In this document: positions 24,469 to 33,060 of the stretch, one piece after another | Layout: each line of letters begins with the position of its first letter | How positions within the stretch are numbered: the stretch's first letter is position 1 | DNA from: an uncultured Lachnospiraceae bacterium | GTDB lineage: Bacteria > Bacillota > Clostridia > Lachnospirales > Lachnospiraceae | Direction: 5' to 3' | Length of the DNA stretch: 59,500 nt | Assembly (NCBI GenBank): GCA_947086895.1 | Contig: CAMUAR010000016.1 | Span: 1-59,500, forward strand | The notes under the pieces: generated by a model | What the model saw: the letters and a program-made list of their open reading frames with translations, nothing else | Told to the model about the DNA's origin: nothing | Database searches by the model: none | Translations under genes and position numbers: made by a program

Positions 24469-26190
24469 ATGGAGAGCGGAAAAGCGGATAATCCTTTAAA
24501 TCTGGCGTTATCAACGCCGGAGGATGTGCGGGAAAGATCCATCGATTTAAACACAGGATTTGAAGAGCAGACAAAACGCTGGGAGTTAATTGTAAAGTAC
24601 CACGGAAATTTGGAAGAATTAGCGGGACAGATTGGATTTGACGCTGTCCCGCTTTTAAATTCCTACGCGGTTATCACAATTGACGAGAGAAAAATACCGA
24701 CGCTGCTTGCAAGCGAGCTGATGGAATTTGTGGAAAAGCCAAACCGGATGTTTTTTGAATTAGAACAATCGGCTGCTGCATCGTGCCTGCCGGTATTTAT
24801 CGACGGCGCAGGGCTTTCAGGAGCAGGCACACTGGTTGGAATTATTGATTCGGGGATTGATTACGCGCATCCAGATTTTCGAAACAATGACGGGACGACA
24901 CGGATTGCGCTGCTGTGGGACCAGACCATACCAGACGGCGTATTTACAGAAGAACAGATCAATGAAGCGTTAAACGCCGGGAGCGTTGCAGAGCGGCTGC
25001 GCATAGTGCCAAGTACAGACCAGTCGGGGCATGGCACGGCGGTGGCGGGAATTGCCGCGGGCAATGGAAGAGCCTCCGGCGGCAGATACCGCGGAGTCGC
25101 TTATGAGAGCAAACTGATGGTTGTAAAGCTTGGAAATTCCGTGGGCAGGTCATTTCCAAGAACCACAAATTTAATGACAGCGATGGATTTTCTTGCAAGA
25201 AGCGCATTGGAGAGAGAGCTTCCAATGGCTGTAAACATCAGTTTTGGAAATAATTACGGAGCGCACGACGGGAGTTCTTTGCTGGAAAAATATCTGGATA
25301 CAATAGCAGGTTACTGGAAGTTAAGTATTGTTACGGGGATGGGGAACGAGGGAGCAGCGCGGGGGCATATCGCGGGCAGATTGACGCAAAAAGGAGCAGC
25401 GCAGACCGTGGAATTTGCGGTGGGACCAGGGGAGCGAAGCATCAGTTTGCAGCTGTGGAAGAATTATTCCGACCGTTTTCAAATGGAATTGGTCGCGCCT
25501 TCTGGAGCGGCATTTTTTATACAGGAGCCGCAAAATGCGAGCGACACAAGAATCCGAAGAACCATTCTTTCCGATACAGAAGTTATTGTGTATATTGGCG
25601 AGCCAAAACCATACACGCAAAACCAGGAAATTTATATGGAATTTATTCCGACAGAAAACCGGATCAACAGCGGAGTGTGGCGTCTTGTATTAACCCCGGC
25701 ATCGATTGTGGACGGCTTTTACAGATTGTGGCTTCCCTCGCAGGAAGCTTTGGAGACATCGACGGGTTTTTTAAGACCAACGGAGGAAACTACGCTGACG
25801 ATTCCAGCGACGTCCCAGGGAGTAATCTCCGTCGGAGCTTACGATTCTTCCAGAGATAGTTACGCTGATTTTTCAGGGCGCGGGTATGCGGTTGGAACAA
25901 TAAGCAGCAAACCGGATTTGGCGGCTCCGGGCGTCGATATTTACACGACCACCCCCGGCGGGGGCTATGCGCTGCGCACTGGCACATCAATGGCAGCTCC
26001 TTTTGTAACCGGGGCGGCAGCACTTTTAATGCAGTGGGGAATTGTGAATGGAAACGACCCATACTTGTACGGGGAGAAAGTGAAAGCGTATTTAAAAAGA
26101 GGGGCAAGACCGCTGCCAGGATATGCCGGATACGGAAATCCGCTGACAGGAGCAGGAGCATTGTGCGTGAGAAACAGCCTGCCAAGATAA
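24469..26190 (+). CDS. S8 family (subtilisin-like) serine peptidase, Csp-like
   Basis: The product has 573 aa. The catalytic triad is complete: Asp127 in GIIDSGIDYAHPDF, His188 in QSGHGTAVAG, and Ser in GTSMAAPFVTG near residue 510. The N-terminal 100 residues resemble the prodomain of the clostridial CspA/B/C group, and a jelly-roll-like insertion (about 295-430) separates the His and Ser motifs, as in Csp proteases. No signal peptide is visible. In Clostridia, Csp proteins process spore cortex lytic enzyme SleC during germination, but many Lachnospiraceae carry several homologues of unknown role. ATG 24469 is preceded by AGGGA. An imperfect hairpin (CCCTGTTGC / GCGGCAGGG, about 24426-24463) covers that ribosome binding site. 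Confidence 0.9.
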   Translation: MESGKADNPLNLALSTPEDVRERSIDLNTGFEEQTKRWELIVKYHGNLEELAGQIGFDAVPLLNSYAVITIDERKIPTLLASELMEFVEKPNRMFFELEQSAAASCLPVFIDGAGLSGAGTLVGIIDSGIDYAHPDFRNNDGTTRIALLWDQTIPDGVFTEEQINEALNAGSVAERLRIVPSTDQSGHGTAVAGIAAGNGRASGGRYRGVAYESKLMVVKLGNSVGRSFPRTTNLMTAMDFLARSALERELPMAVNISFGNNYGAHDGSSLLEKYLDTIAGYWKLSIVTGMGNEGAARGHIAGRLTQKGAAQTVEFAVGPGERSISLQLWKNYSDRFQMELVAPSGAAFFIQEPQNASDTRIRRTILSDTEVIVYIGEPKPYTQNQEIYMEFIPTENRINSGVWRLVLTPASIVDGFYRLWLPSQEALETSTGFLRPTEETTLTIPATSQGVISVGAYDSSRDSYADFSGRGYAVGTISSKPDLAAPGVDIYTTTPGGGYALRTGTSMAAPFVTGAAALLMQWGIVNGNDPYLYGEKVKAYLKRGARPLPGYAGYGNPLTGAGALCVRNSLPR

Positions 26191-26273
26191 GGGGTATAAA
26201 ATTGTAAGTAATGCGATTCTATTTTGCTGAAATGTAATAGAAAAGTACCTGAAAAATTTATAAAAGAACTTGC

Positions 26274-26302
26274 TTGACAGGCTTACAAAAAAATGGTATA
26301 TG
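26274..26302 (+). promoter_or_regulatory. Possible promoter upstream of the phosphatase-superfamily gene
   Basis: A perfect TTGACA (26274-26279) is 17 bases from TATATG (26297-26302). It is about 180 bases from the gene start, so a long 5' leader would result. I see no known RNA class in that leader. Confidence 0.45.
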
Positions 26303-26478
26303 TGGGATAAAATAAGTTTGGCGAAATTTCTTGTTGAGCAGTTTGCATAACATGTAATCAGAAAATATTTTTTGTACAGTCTGCACATAAAAAAGTTAGA
26401 GAATATTTCGCTGGAAAAGGTGAAAACCAAAAATTGTTGCTATAAACATGGATAAAAAAGAGAAAGGGCAGTATTATT

Positions 26479-27276
26479 ATGAGCAGTAGAAATAACAAAA
26501 AAGTGATTTTAATTTTGGTTGACGGTTTAAGACCGGATGCGTTGACGGGGTGCGGGCATCCTTATGTGAAGGAACTGCTTGAGATGGGAAAGTATTCTCT
26601 GGAGGCGGAGACGGTATACCCTTCCGTCACATTGCCGTGCCATATGTCTTTGTTTCACAGCGTACCGCCGGAAAGACATGGGATATTGACCAATACTTAT
26701 GTTCCTCAGGTGCGCCCGATCAGAGGACTGTGCGAGCGGCTTAGCTCGGCCGGAAAAATTTGCAGCTTTTTTTACAACTGGGAAGAATTAAGAGATTTAA
26801 GCCGCCCTTCCTACTTGGCTTACAGTTACTTTGTATCTGGTCAGTCCTATCCGTTTGAAAAAACAAATGAGATGGTGACCGAGAACGCAATTTCTTATAT
26901 AGAGGAATATAAACCAGATTTTTCATTTATTTATCTCGGGCTTGTGGATCAGATCGGGCATGATTATGGATGGATGGGGGAAGAATATATGAAAGCATGC
27001 CGTCTGTCGCTCGATGAGATCAAAAGACTGGTGGATAATTTCGGGCAGGAATACAGCATTATTATCACAGCGGATCATGGCGGTCATGACCGGACGCACG
27101 GCACAACACAAAAGGAAGATATGCTGATTCCACTGATCTGTATTGGACCAGATTTTGAGCCGGGAAGTAAATTTGAATCTGCTGGAATCTGTGATATCGC
27201 GCCGACGATTACCGAATTGACCGGCGTTCCCGCGGTGGAGGACTGGAAGGGAAAAAGTCTGATAGCAGAAAAATAG
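26479..27276 (+). CDS. Alkaline phosphatase superfamily protein (nucleotide pyrophosphatase/phosphodiesterase type)
   Basis: The product has 265 aa. Metal and catalytic residues of the superfamily are visible: Asp in LILVDGLRPD, the nucleophile Thr in YPSVTLPCHMSL, Asp and His in GLVDQIGHDYG, Asp-His in ITADHGGHD, and a later His in RTHGTT. This order matches the type-I phosphodiesterase/nucleotide pyrophosphatase group. No signal peptide is visible, so it is probably cytoplasmic. It hydrolyses a phosphodiester or phosphomonoester whose identity cannot be read from the sequence. The start is ATG 26479, preceded by AAAGGGCAG. It is followed 81 bases later by the large redox fusion on the same strand. 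Confidence 0.85.
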   Translation: MSSRNNKKVILILVDGLRPDALTGCGHPYVKELLEMGKYSLEAETVYPSVTLPCHMSLFHSVPPERHGILTNTYVPQVRPIRGLCERLSSAGKICSFFYNWEELRDLSRPSYLAYSYFVSGQSYPFEKTNEMVTENAISYIEEYKPDFSFIYLGLVDQIGHDYGWMGEEYMKACRLSLDEIKRLVDNFGQEYSIIITADHGGHDRTHGTTQKEDMLIPLICIGPDFEPGSKFESAGICDIAPTITELTGVPAVEDWKGKSLIAEK

Positions 27277-27357
27277 ATTGGATATAAAGCAGGAAGGAAG
27301 TCTTGCTTTTTATTGCTCTGTATTTTTAAAGAGTTATCGTATAAGGAGGTTTTGACT

Positions 27358-29928
27358 ATGAAAGTTGTAATTATCGGCGGTGTTGCCGCCGGAACAAAAG
27401 TGGCTGCGAAGTTAAAAAGAGAACACCCGCAGGATGAAATTGTAATTTACACCAAGGGAAACGATATTTCTTATGCAGGATGCGGGCTTCCGTACTATAT
27501 GGGAGGTTTTATAGAGACCGAGGGAGAATTGATTGTAAATACTCCAGAAAAGTTTATGGGACTGACAGGAAGTGTTGTACATACAAACAGCGAGGTTGTA
27601 GAAATAAATCCAGAAGAAAAAACGATCTTAGTACAAACAGATAAAATCGAGAAAGTTAGTTATGACAAACTTGTGATTGCCACAGGCGCAAATAGTTTAA
27701 TTCCGCCGGTGGAGGGAGTAAATTTGCCAGGGGTGTTTTCTGTGCGCACGCCAAAGGATGCGATTGATGCCAGAAAATTTGCCGAGGAGCAAAACGTAAA
27801 ACATGCGGTAGTTGTAGGCGGCGGTTTTATCGGGCTTGAAGTTGCAGAAAATCTGATGGCGCGCGGTATTGCGGTTACCGTGGTGGATATGGCTGCTCAG
27901 CTGATGCCAAATATTTTTGACGCAGATATGGCAGATTATATCAGAAGAAAGCTTCAGGCTAAGGGAATGCGGATTTTAACCGGCACAACACTTGTAAAAA
28001 TTACAGGTACAAATCAGGTGGACGGCGTGCAGACCAGCGTGGAGAAACTTCCTGCAAAGATGGTGATTCTTGCGGCGGGAATTCGTCCCGCAACAGGATT
28101 TTTAAAAGATACAAAGCTTGAGATGGAGCGCGGCTGTATTGTGACAGATGACCTTCAGAGAACAAATCTTCCTGACATCTATGCGGTGGGTGACTGCGCA
28201 ATCGTGAAAAATCGTATTACCCAGAAGAGACAATGGTCTGCGATGGGTTCCACCGCAAATATTGCGGGCAGAGCGCTGGCAGTAAATCTGGGAGGCAAAG
28301 AGACGGTTTCTTATCCGGGCTGTCTTGGAACAGGTGTTGTAAAACTTGCTGACGATTTGAATGCCGCCAGAACAGGATTGACCGAAGAGCAGGCGAAGGC
28401 TATCAATAATTCAACGGTTTCTGTGCTGTGTATTACAGATGATAAAGCGCATTATTATCCAGATTCTAATATATTTATTATAAAATTAGTTGCTGATGCA
28501 GATACTCATAAATTGCTTGGAATGCAGGTGATCGGCGGGGGCGCGGTAGATAAAATAGCGGATATTGCTGTTACTGGGATTTCTCTTGGCAGTAAGGTGG
28601 AAGATTTTATTACTATGGATTTTGCTTATGCACCGCCGTTTTCCACTGCAATTCATCCGTTTGCAGCAGCTTGCGGTATTTTAGCAAATAAACTGAGCGG
28701 ACGGTTTGTGTCCTTTACTCCTGCCGAGTACGCGGCGGGCGCGGCAAAGGAGTATCAGTTGGTGGATGTTCACCCAGCTTCTGTATTATCCGGCGCAGAG
28801 TGGCTGAACCTTTCCAACGTGGAGGAGTTTGCAAAAAAACATAAGAAGGAGGAAAAGCTTTTGCTTGTCTGCGCAAGGGGAAAAAGAGGATATCTGGCGC
28901 AGAATAAATTAAAGGCGCTTGGTTTTACAAATACATGCGTATTGGAAGGCGGAGCGACATTTAATATCATAAAAAAGACACTGCCTGCGGGTGAAACTTT
29001 GCCGCCGGAGGAAATCAAGCGTGTAAAAGGGCTTGGCTGCCTGCAGGATAAGCGTTATAAAGATGTATTTAATGTGCGTGTAATTACAAGAAACGGTAAA
29101 ATTACATTGGAAGAGCAGCGTGCGATTGCAGAAGCCGCACAGCGTTTTGGCAGCGGAGAACTTACAATGACCACACGTCTTACACTGGAAATCCAGGGCG
29201 TTCCTTATGCGAATATTGACCCGCTCATTGCCTTTCTTGCAGAAAATAATTTAGAAACCGGCGGTACAGGTTCGCGGGTTCGACCGATTGTTTCCTGCAA
29301 GGGGACGACATGCCAGTATGGATTGATTGACACCTTTGATTTAAGCGAGAAAATTCACGAGCGTTTCTACAAAGGGTATCACAATGTAACGCTGCCGCAC
29401 AAGTTTAAGATTGCGGTGGGAGGCTGTCCGAATAATTGTGTAAAGCCGGATTTAAATGATCTTGGAATTGTTGGTCAGCGCGTGCCGATGTTCGATTATT
29501 CCAAGTGCCGCGGCTGCAAAAAATGTCAGGTGGAAACTGCCTGCCCGATGAAGGTGGCGAAAGTGGAAAACGGGGTGCTGCAGCTGGATGCGGATGCTTG
29601 TAATGGCTGTGGGCGCTGCAAGGCAAAATGTCCGTTTGGCGTCACAGAAGAATACACGCAGGGCTATAAGATTTACATTGGCGGAAGATGGGGCAAGAAG
29701 ATTGCAAACGGTCAGGCACTTGGCAGGTTGTTTACAAGCGGGGAGGAAGTGCTTGACGCAGTGGAGCGCGCAATTCTATTCTTCCGGGACGAGGGAGTTA
29801 CCGGAGAGCGGTTTGCAGATACTGTAAACAGACTTGGTTTTTCGTATGTGCAGGAAAAATTGTTAAATGGAACAATCAATAAATCTGCGGTGTTAGAAAA
29901 GAACGTAAAGGGCGGAGCAACCTGCTAG
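27358..29928 (+). CDS. FAD-dependent CoA-disulfide-reductase-like / rhodanese / sulfite-reductase-like / ferredoxin fusion
   Basis: The product has 856 aa. Residues 1-445 form a pyridine nucleotide-disulfide oxidoreductase: FAD-binding GGVAAGTK, a single redox Cys42 in SYAGCGLPYYMGG as in CoA-disulfide reductases, NAD(P)-binding VVGGGFIGLEVAEN and the FAD motif DIYAVGDCA. Residues about 460-550 are a rhodanese domain with the active Cys in LLLVCARGKRG. Residues about 560-710 form a nitrite/sulfite-reductase-like half with CKGTTC and CPNNC cysteine pairs. Residues about 715-765 hold two 4Fe-4S motifs (CRGCKKCQVETACP, CNGCGRCKAKCP). It probably handles persulfide, sulfite or CoA-disulfide chemistry. 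ATG 27358 follows AAGGAGG. The TAG stop lies inside a repeat at 29925. Confidence 0.88.
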   Translation: MKVVIIGGVAAGTKVAAKLKREHPQDEIVIYTKGNDISYAGCGLPYYMGGFIETEGELIVNTPEKFMGLTGSVVHTNSEVVEINPEEKTILVQTDKIEKVSYDKLVIATGANSLIPPVEGVNLPGVFSVRTPKDAIDARKFAEEQNVKHAVVVGGGFIGLEVAENLMARGIAVTVVDMAAQLMPNIFDADMADYIRRKLQAKGMRILTGTTLVKITGTNQVDGVQTSVEKLPAKMVILAAGIRPATGFLKDTKLEMERGCIVTDDLQRTNLPDIYAVGDCAIVKNRITQKRQWSAMGSTANIAGRALAVNLGGKETVSYPGCLGTGVVKLADDLNAARTGLTEEQAKAINNSTVSVLCITDDKAHYYPDSNIFIIKLVADADTHKLLGMQVIGGGAVDKIADIAVTGISLGSKVEDFITMDFAYAPPFSTAIHPFAAACGILANKLSGRFVSFTPAEYAAGAAKEYQLVDVHPASVLSGAEWLNLSNVEEFAKKHKKEEKLLLVCARGKRGYLAQNKLKALGFTNTCVLEGGATFNIIKKTLPAGETLPPEEIKRVKGLGCLQDKRYKDVFNVRVITRNGKITLEEQRAIAEAAQRFGSGELTMTTRLTLEIQGVPYANIDPLIAFLAENNLETGGTGSRVRPIVSCKGTTCQYGLIDTFDLSEKIHERFYKGYHNVTLPHKFKIAVGGCPNNCVKPDLNDLGIVGQRVPMFDYSKCRGCKKCQVETACPMKVAKVENGVLQLDADACNGCGRCKAKCPFGVTEEYTQGYKIYIGGRWGKKIANGQALGRLFTSGEEVLDAVERAILFFRDEGVTGERFADTVNRLGFSYVQEKLLNGTINKSAVLEKNVKGGATC

Positions 29929-29968
29929 AGTGTGTTTGAAAATTAAAAATTGCACAAACTTACAAATT
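29925..29968 (+). repeat. Partial copy of the MITE-like element
   Basis: CTAGAGTGTGTTTGAAAAT followed by AATTGCACAAACTTACAAATT closely matches the right half of the element at 2626-2732 read on the minus strand. No inverted counterpart end is found in the following 300 bases, so this is a half element. Its first bases include the TAG stop codon of the redox fusion gene. Confidence 0.65.
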
Positions 29969-30146
29969 ATGTTGAAAGAAAAATACAGAAAAATCGTTGT
30001 GCTTTGGATTATTTTATGCAAAAAATCAGTTGGAATATCAAATCTTTATTTATCAGTATAGCAAGTGACTTTTGCAGTTTGTTAAGATAAAATCTTTGGC
30101 AAGGTTCCTTGTACGGATAATAAAAAATTAATTTTGTTATAAAAAT

Positions 30147-30190
30147 AGACTGCGGGGCGCGGATTTGATTTTCGCGCCCTGAAGCAGTCT
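30147..30190. other. Strong GC-rich hairpin in the 321-base gap
   Basis: AGACTGC pairs with GCAGTCT (7 bp) outside GGGCGCG/CGCGCCC (7 bp), with an 11-base loop. The plus-strand side has no T run, whereas the minus strand continues ATTTTTAT. It could be a minus-strand terminator or a structured 5' leader of the binding-protein gene at 30250. The rest of 29969-30249 shows nothing else I can name. Confidence 0.5.
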
Positions 30191-30249
30191 GTCGGGATAT
30201 TTGTATTGCAGATAATCTAAATTTTTTAAATGGTGAAAGAAACGGAAAA

Positions 30250-31275
30250 ATGAAAAAAAAACTGATTTTATTTTTTAGTGTTTTGCTGGTATTAAACAAT
30301 TTTTCTGCCTGCGGAAAAGATCAAGAGAAAACTCCGCCAGAAAATGTTCCGGTAAGTGGAACTTTAGAGGAAGATACTCAAAAAGAGAATATATTCCCGG
30401 ATAAAGAAGAATCCAAACAAGAAAAGGATAAAGAATACATATTTACCGACGACCTTGGGCGCAAGGTATGTGTTTCGTCTTATCAACGTGTGGCGTCGCT
30501 GCTTGGAAGCTATGCGGATATGTGGATGCTTGCCGGCGGGGAGGTAGTTGCCGCGCCGGAAGATGCATTTGAGGATTTTCATTTATCCATGCCGGAGGGT
30601 ACCGTAAATTTAGGAGAAACAAAACGTCTGAGTCTTGAACTTTTATTTTCTTGTGAGCCGGATTTTGTTCTTGCCAGCACGAATACCGCGCAGCATTTGG
30701 AATGGCAGGATTCTCTTGAAAAAGCAGGGATTGTCACAGCATATTTCGATGTGGCATGTTTTGAGGATTATCTGCGCGTGTTAAAGATTTTTACGGATAT
30801 TACAGGGCAAGAAGAGCGGTATCAGCAGTATGGAGAGGATTTAAAAGAGCAGATTGAAGAAGTGACTGCACGCTATAAAAATCAGACGCCGCCAAGCGTG
30901 CTTTTTATGCGGGCCTCCGCTGCAAGTATACGCGCAAAAGGCAGCAAGGGCAATGTGCTCGGGGAGATGCTGCAGGAATTTGGCTGTGTAAATATAGCAG
31001 ATACCGAAGAAAGCCTTTTGGAAAATTTAAGTATGGAAAGCATTCTTCTGCAAAATCCAGATAAGATTTTAATTGTACAGTCCGGGGACGATGCAGAAGG
31101 GATGAAAAAAAATGTAGAGAAGATGTTTGCGGAAAATCCGCTGTGGAATGAGCTGGATGCAGTAAAAAATAAACAGGTCTATTTTCTGGACAAGCATTTG
31201 TATAATTTAAAGCCAAACGCCCGCTGGGCCGAAGCTTACGAAACGTTAGCAGAAATTTTATATGGTAAAAAATAG
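30250..31275 (+). CDS. ABC transporter substrate-binding lipoprotein (class III, iron/cobamide type)
   Basis: The product has 341 aa. The signal peptide ends in a lipobox (NFSACG), followed by a Glu/Lys-rich linker and a PeripBP_2 fold starting at YIFTDDLGRKVCVS. It is a second member of the same class as the btuF protein at 20304 but only distantly similar, and no cobalamin riboswitch precedes it. The ligand may be a siderophore, haem or a cobamide. It heads an operon with a FecCD permease, a GNAT protein and a FepC-type ATPase. The start is ATG 30250; the upstream ribosome binding site is weak (GAAACGGAAA). Confidence 0.88.
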   Translation: MKKKLILFFSVLLVLNNFSACGKDQEKTPPENVPVSGTLEEDTQKENIFPDKEESKQEKDKEYIFTDDLGRKVCVSSYQRVASLLGSYADMWMLAGGEVVAAPEDAFEDFHLSMPEGTVNLGETKRLSLELLFSCEPDFVLASTNTAQHLEWQDSLEKAGIVTAYFDVACFEDYLRVLKIFTDITGQEERYQQYGEDLKEQIEEVTARYKNQTPPSVLFMRASAASIRAKGSKGNVLGEMLQEFGCVNIADTEESLLENLSMESILLQNPDKILIVQSGDDAEGMKKNVEKMFAENPLWNELDAVKNKQVYFLDKHLYNLKPNARWAEAYETLAEILYGKK

Positions 31276-31393
31276 TATTTACAGAGGAAATGTCTTATTG
31301 ATAATATAAGATCAGTAGAAGTAAATATAAAACATTGATATTCTTATTAAATATTTTATTGTATTAATAACAGGGAGGGTGTACGAAGAAAAG

Positions 31394-32395
31394 ATGCAAA
31401 AGGAAAAACGGCGTTTCCGCCTGCTGTTTTTGGGCGGAATTTTTAGCTGTGTGCTGATTGTGACAGCCAGTCTTTGTCTTGGAACAATCTGTTTTTCTCC
31501 AGTTCAGTTAATTCGTCTTTTTGCGGGGGACGGGGAGCGTGCTGCAAAAAGTATTTTAATATACGCAAGACTTCCGCGCACGCTCGCCGCTTTAACTTCA
31601 GGAGCAGCACTTTCGGTATCCGGGGCGGTGCTGCAAAATGTTTTGGACAATCGTTTGGCTTCTCCGGGAATAATCGGCGTGAATGCGGGAGCTGGTCTTG
31701 GCGTTACCCTTTGTCTGGCAGCAGGAAAATTTTATGGAATTGCAGTTTCTCTTGCAGCGTTCGGCGGAAGTTTTCTTACTGTTTTTATAATTTTTCTGTT
31801 TTCCTATCGAACAAAGGCTTCTAAAACAACTGTAATTTTGGGCGGGGTAGCGCTGAACAGCGTTTGGAATGCAGTTGCGGAATCGGTCACAGTTTTAAAT
31901 ACAGAAGTTGGAGCGATCAGTATGGATTTTCGCGTAGGGGGATTTTCAGCGGTTTCTTATAGCAGATTGCTTCCGGCAGCAGGATTGATTTTCGCGGCTC
32001 TTTTTCTGCTGCTTACATTCTGCAATGAACTGGATGTGACCGCGCTGGGAGATGAAACGGCGCTGGGGCTTGGTCTGCCAGTAGGGCGATACCGTATGAT
32101 TTTTCTCGCTCTCGCGGCTCTTTTGTCTGGAGCGGCGGTAAGTTTTGCCGGTCTGCTTGGCTTTGTCGGTCTGCTTGTGCCGCATTTTGTGCGTCGCTTT
32201 TCCGGCAGCGAGAGCAGAAAACTTCTGCCGTTGTGCGCTGTTTTTGGAGCGGGATTTGTCGCGCTGTGCGATATGGTTTCCAGATTGGTATTTCTTCCTT
32301 ATGAATTGCCGGTAGGGATTTTAATGTCGGTAATCGGCGGACCGGTATTTTTAATTTTATTGATGGGCAGTGCAAAAAAGAAATCCATGGCTTAA
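31394..32395 (+). CDS. FecCD-family ABC transporter permease
   Basis: The product has about 333 aa and ten predicted membrane helices. FecCD motifs are ARLPRTLAALTSGAALSVSGAVLQ, NRLASPGIIGVNAGAGLG and VSFAGLLGFVGLLVPHFVRR. Two starts are possible: GTG 31379, which overlaps the GGGAGG, or ATG 31394, which is 14 bases from it; ATG 31394 is preferred because the upstream codon lies within the ribosome binding site. It works with the binding protein at 30250 and the ATPase at 33061. The gap of 104 bases to the binding-protein gene is A+T rich. Confidence 0.88.
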   Translation: MQKEKRRFRLLFLGGIFSCVLIVTASLCLGTICFSPVQLIRLFAGDGERAAKSILIYARLPRTLAALTSGAALSVSGAVLQNVLDNRLASPGIIGVNAGAGLGVTLCLAAGKFYGIAVSLAAFGGSFLTVFIIFLFSYRTKASKTTVILGGVALNSVWNAVAESVTVLNTEVGAISMDFRVGGFSAVSYSRLLPAAGLIFAALFLLLTFCNELDVTALGDETALGLGLPVGRYRMIFLALAALLSGAAVSFAGLLGFVGLLVPHFVRRFSGSESRKLLPLCAVFGAGFVALCDMVSRLVFLPYELPVGILMSVIGGPVFLILLMGSAKKKSMA

Positions 32396-32619
32396 GATCA
32401 AGGAAAAAACAAAAAAGCGGAGGACTGCAAAATAGATCCGTATATCCATGCTGATGGTTTGGCGAAAAGAAACGCCTGCAAAGATTCGCAGGAAAACCGA
32501 ACGAATTGTCTTGTGTTTCAATTGATATTTCGGCGAGGTTATAAAACAGGAAAAAGTTGCGGAATGCAGATTTAAGGGGGATGGATTTAGCGATAACAAG
32601 TGATTGGGGGAGAAAAGAT

Positions 32620-33036
32620 GTGGAAATAAAAGTTGTGACGAATGATGATAAAGAATTTGTGATGAGTGTGGATCAACATGCGAATGATACAAGTTATGCC
32701 AACCGAGTCTATACAAAGTCCGGTTATGTTATCTGGGAAGAAGACTGGCGCATCGGAATAATAACACATTGTATTTTATGGGATAATCTTCCGTTTATGA
32801 ATCTTTTGTTTGTGAAAGAAGAATACCGCAGGAAAGGATTTGCAACACAGGCAGTTATTTGTTGGGAAAATGAAATGAAAAAGCAAGGTTATAAGATGAC
32901 ATTGATTTCAACACAGGTCGATGAGGACGCGCAGCATTTATACCGGAAACTGGGGTATATAGACTGCGGCGGATTAGTGCTTCATAATACGCCGTTTGAC
33001 CAGCCGATGGAACTGTTTTTAAGAAAAGTTTTATAG
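32620..33036 (+). CDS. GNAT-family N-acetyltransferase
   Basis: The product has about 138 aa. The acetyl-CoA-binding motif is in LLFVKEEYRRKGFATQAV (the R/Q-x-x-G-x-A pattern), followed by the C-terminal YRKLGYIDCG block typical of GNAT proteins. GTG 32620 is chosen because GGGGGAG lies 7 bases upstream; ATG 32581 is also in frame but has a purine tract directly abutting it. The gene lies between the permease and ATPase genes of an ABC importer, an unusual position. It might modify the imported ligand or a competing compound, or it might simply have been inserted; the substrate is unknown. Confidence 0.8.
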   Translation: MEIKVVTNDDKEFVMSVDQHANDTSYANRVYTKSGYVIWEEDWRIGIITHCILWDNLPFMNLLFVKEEYRRKGFATQAVICWENEMKKQGYKMTLISTQVDEDAQHLYRKLGYIDCGGLVLHNTPFDQPMELFLRKVL

Positions 33037-33060
33037 ACAATAAATTAAGGAAAGATTATT

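Noticed and set aside
32396..32575. An open frame that continues in phase after the permease stop, about 59 codons
   Set aside because: No start, no ribosome binding site and no recognisable motif; it could be a remnant, but equally chance.
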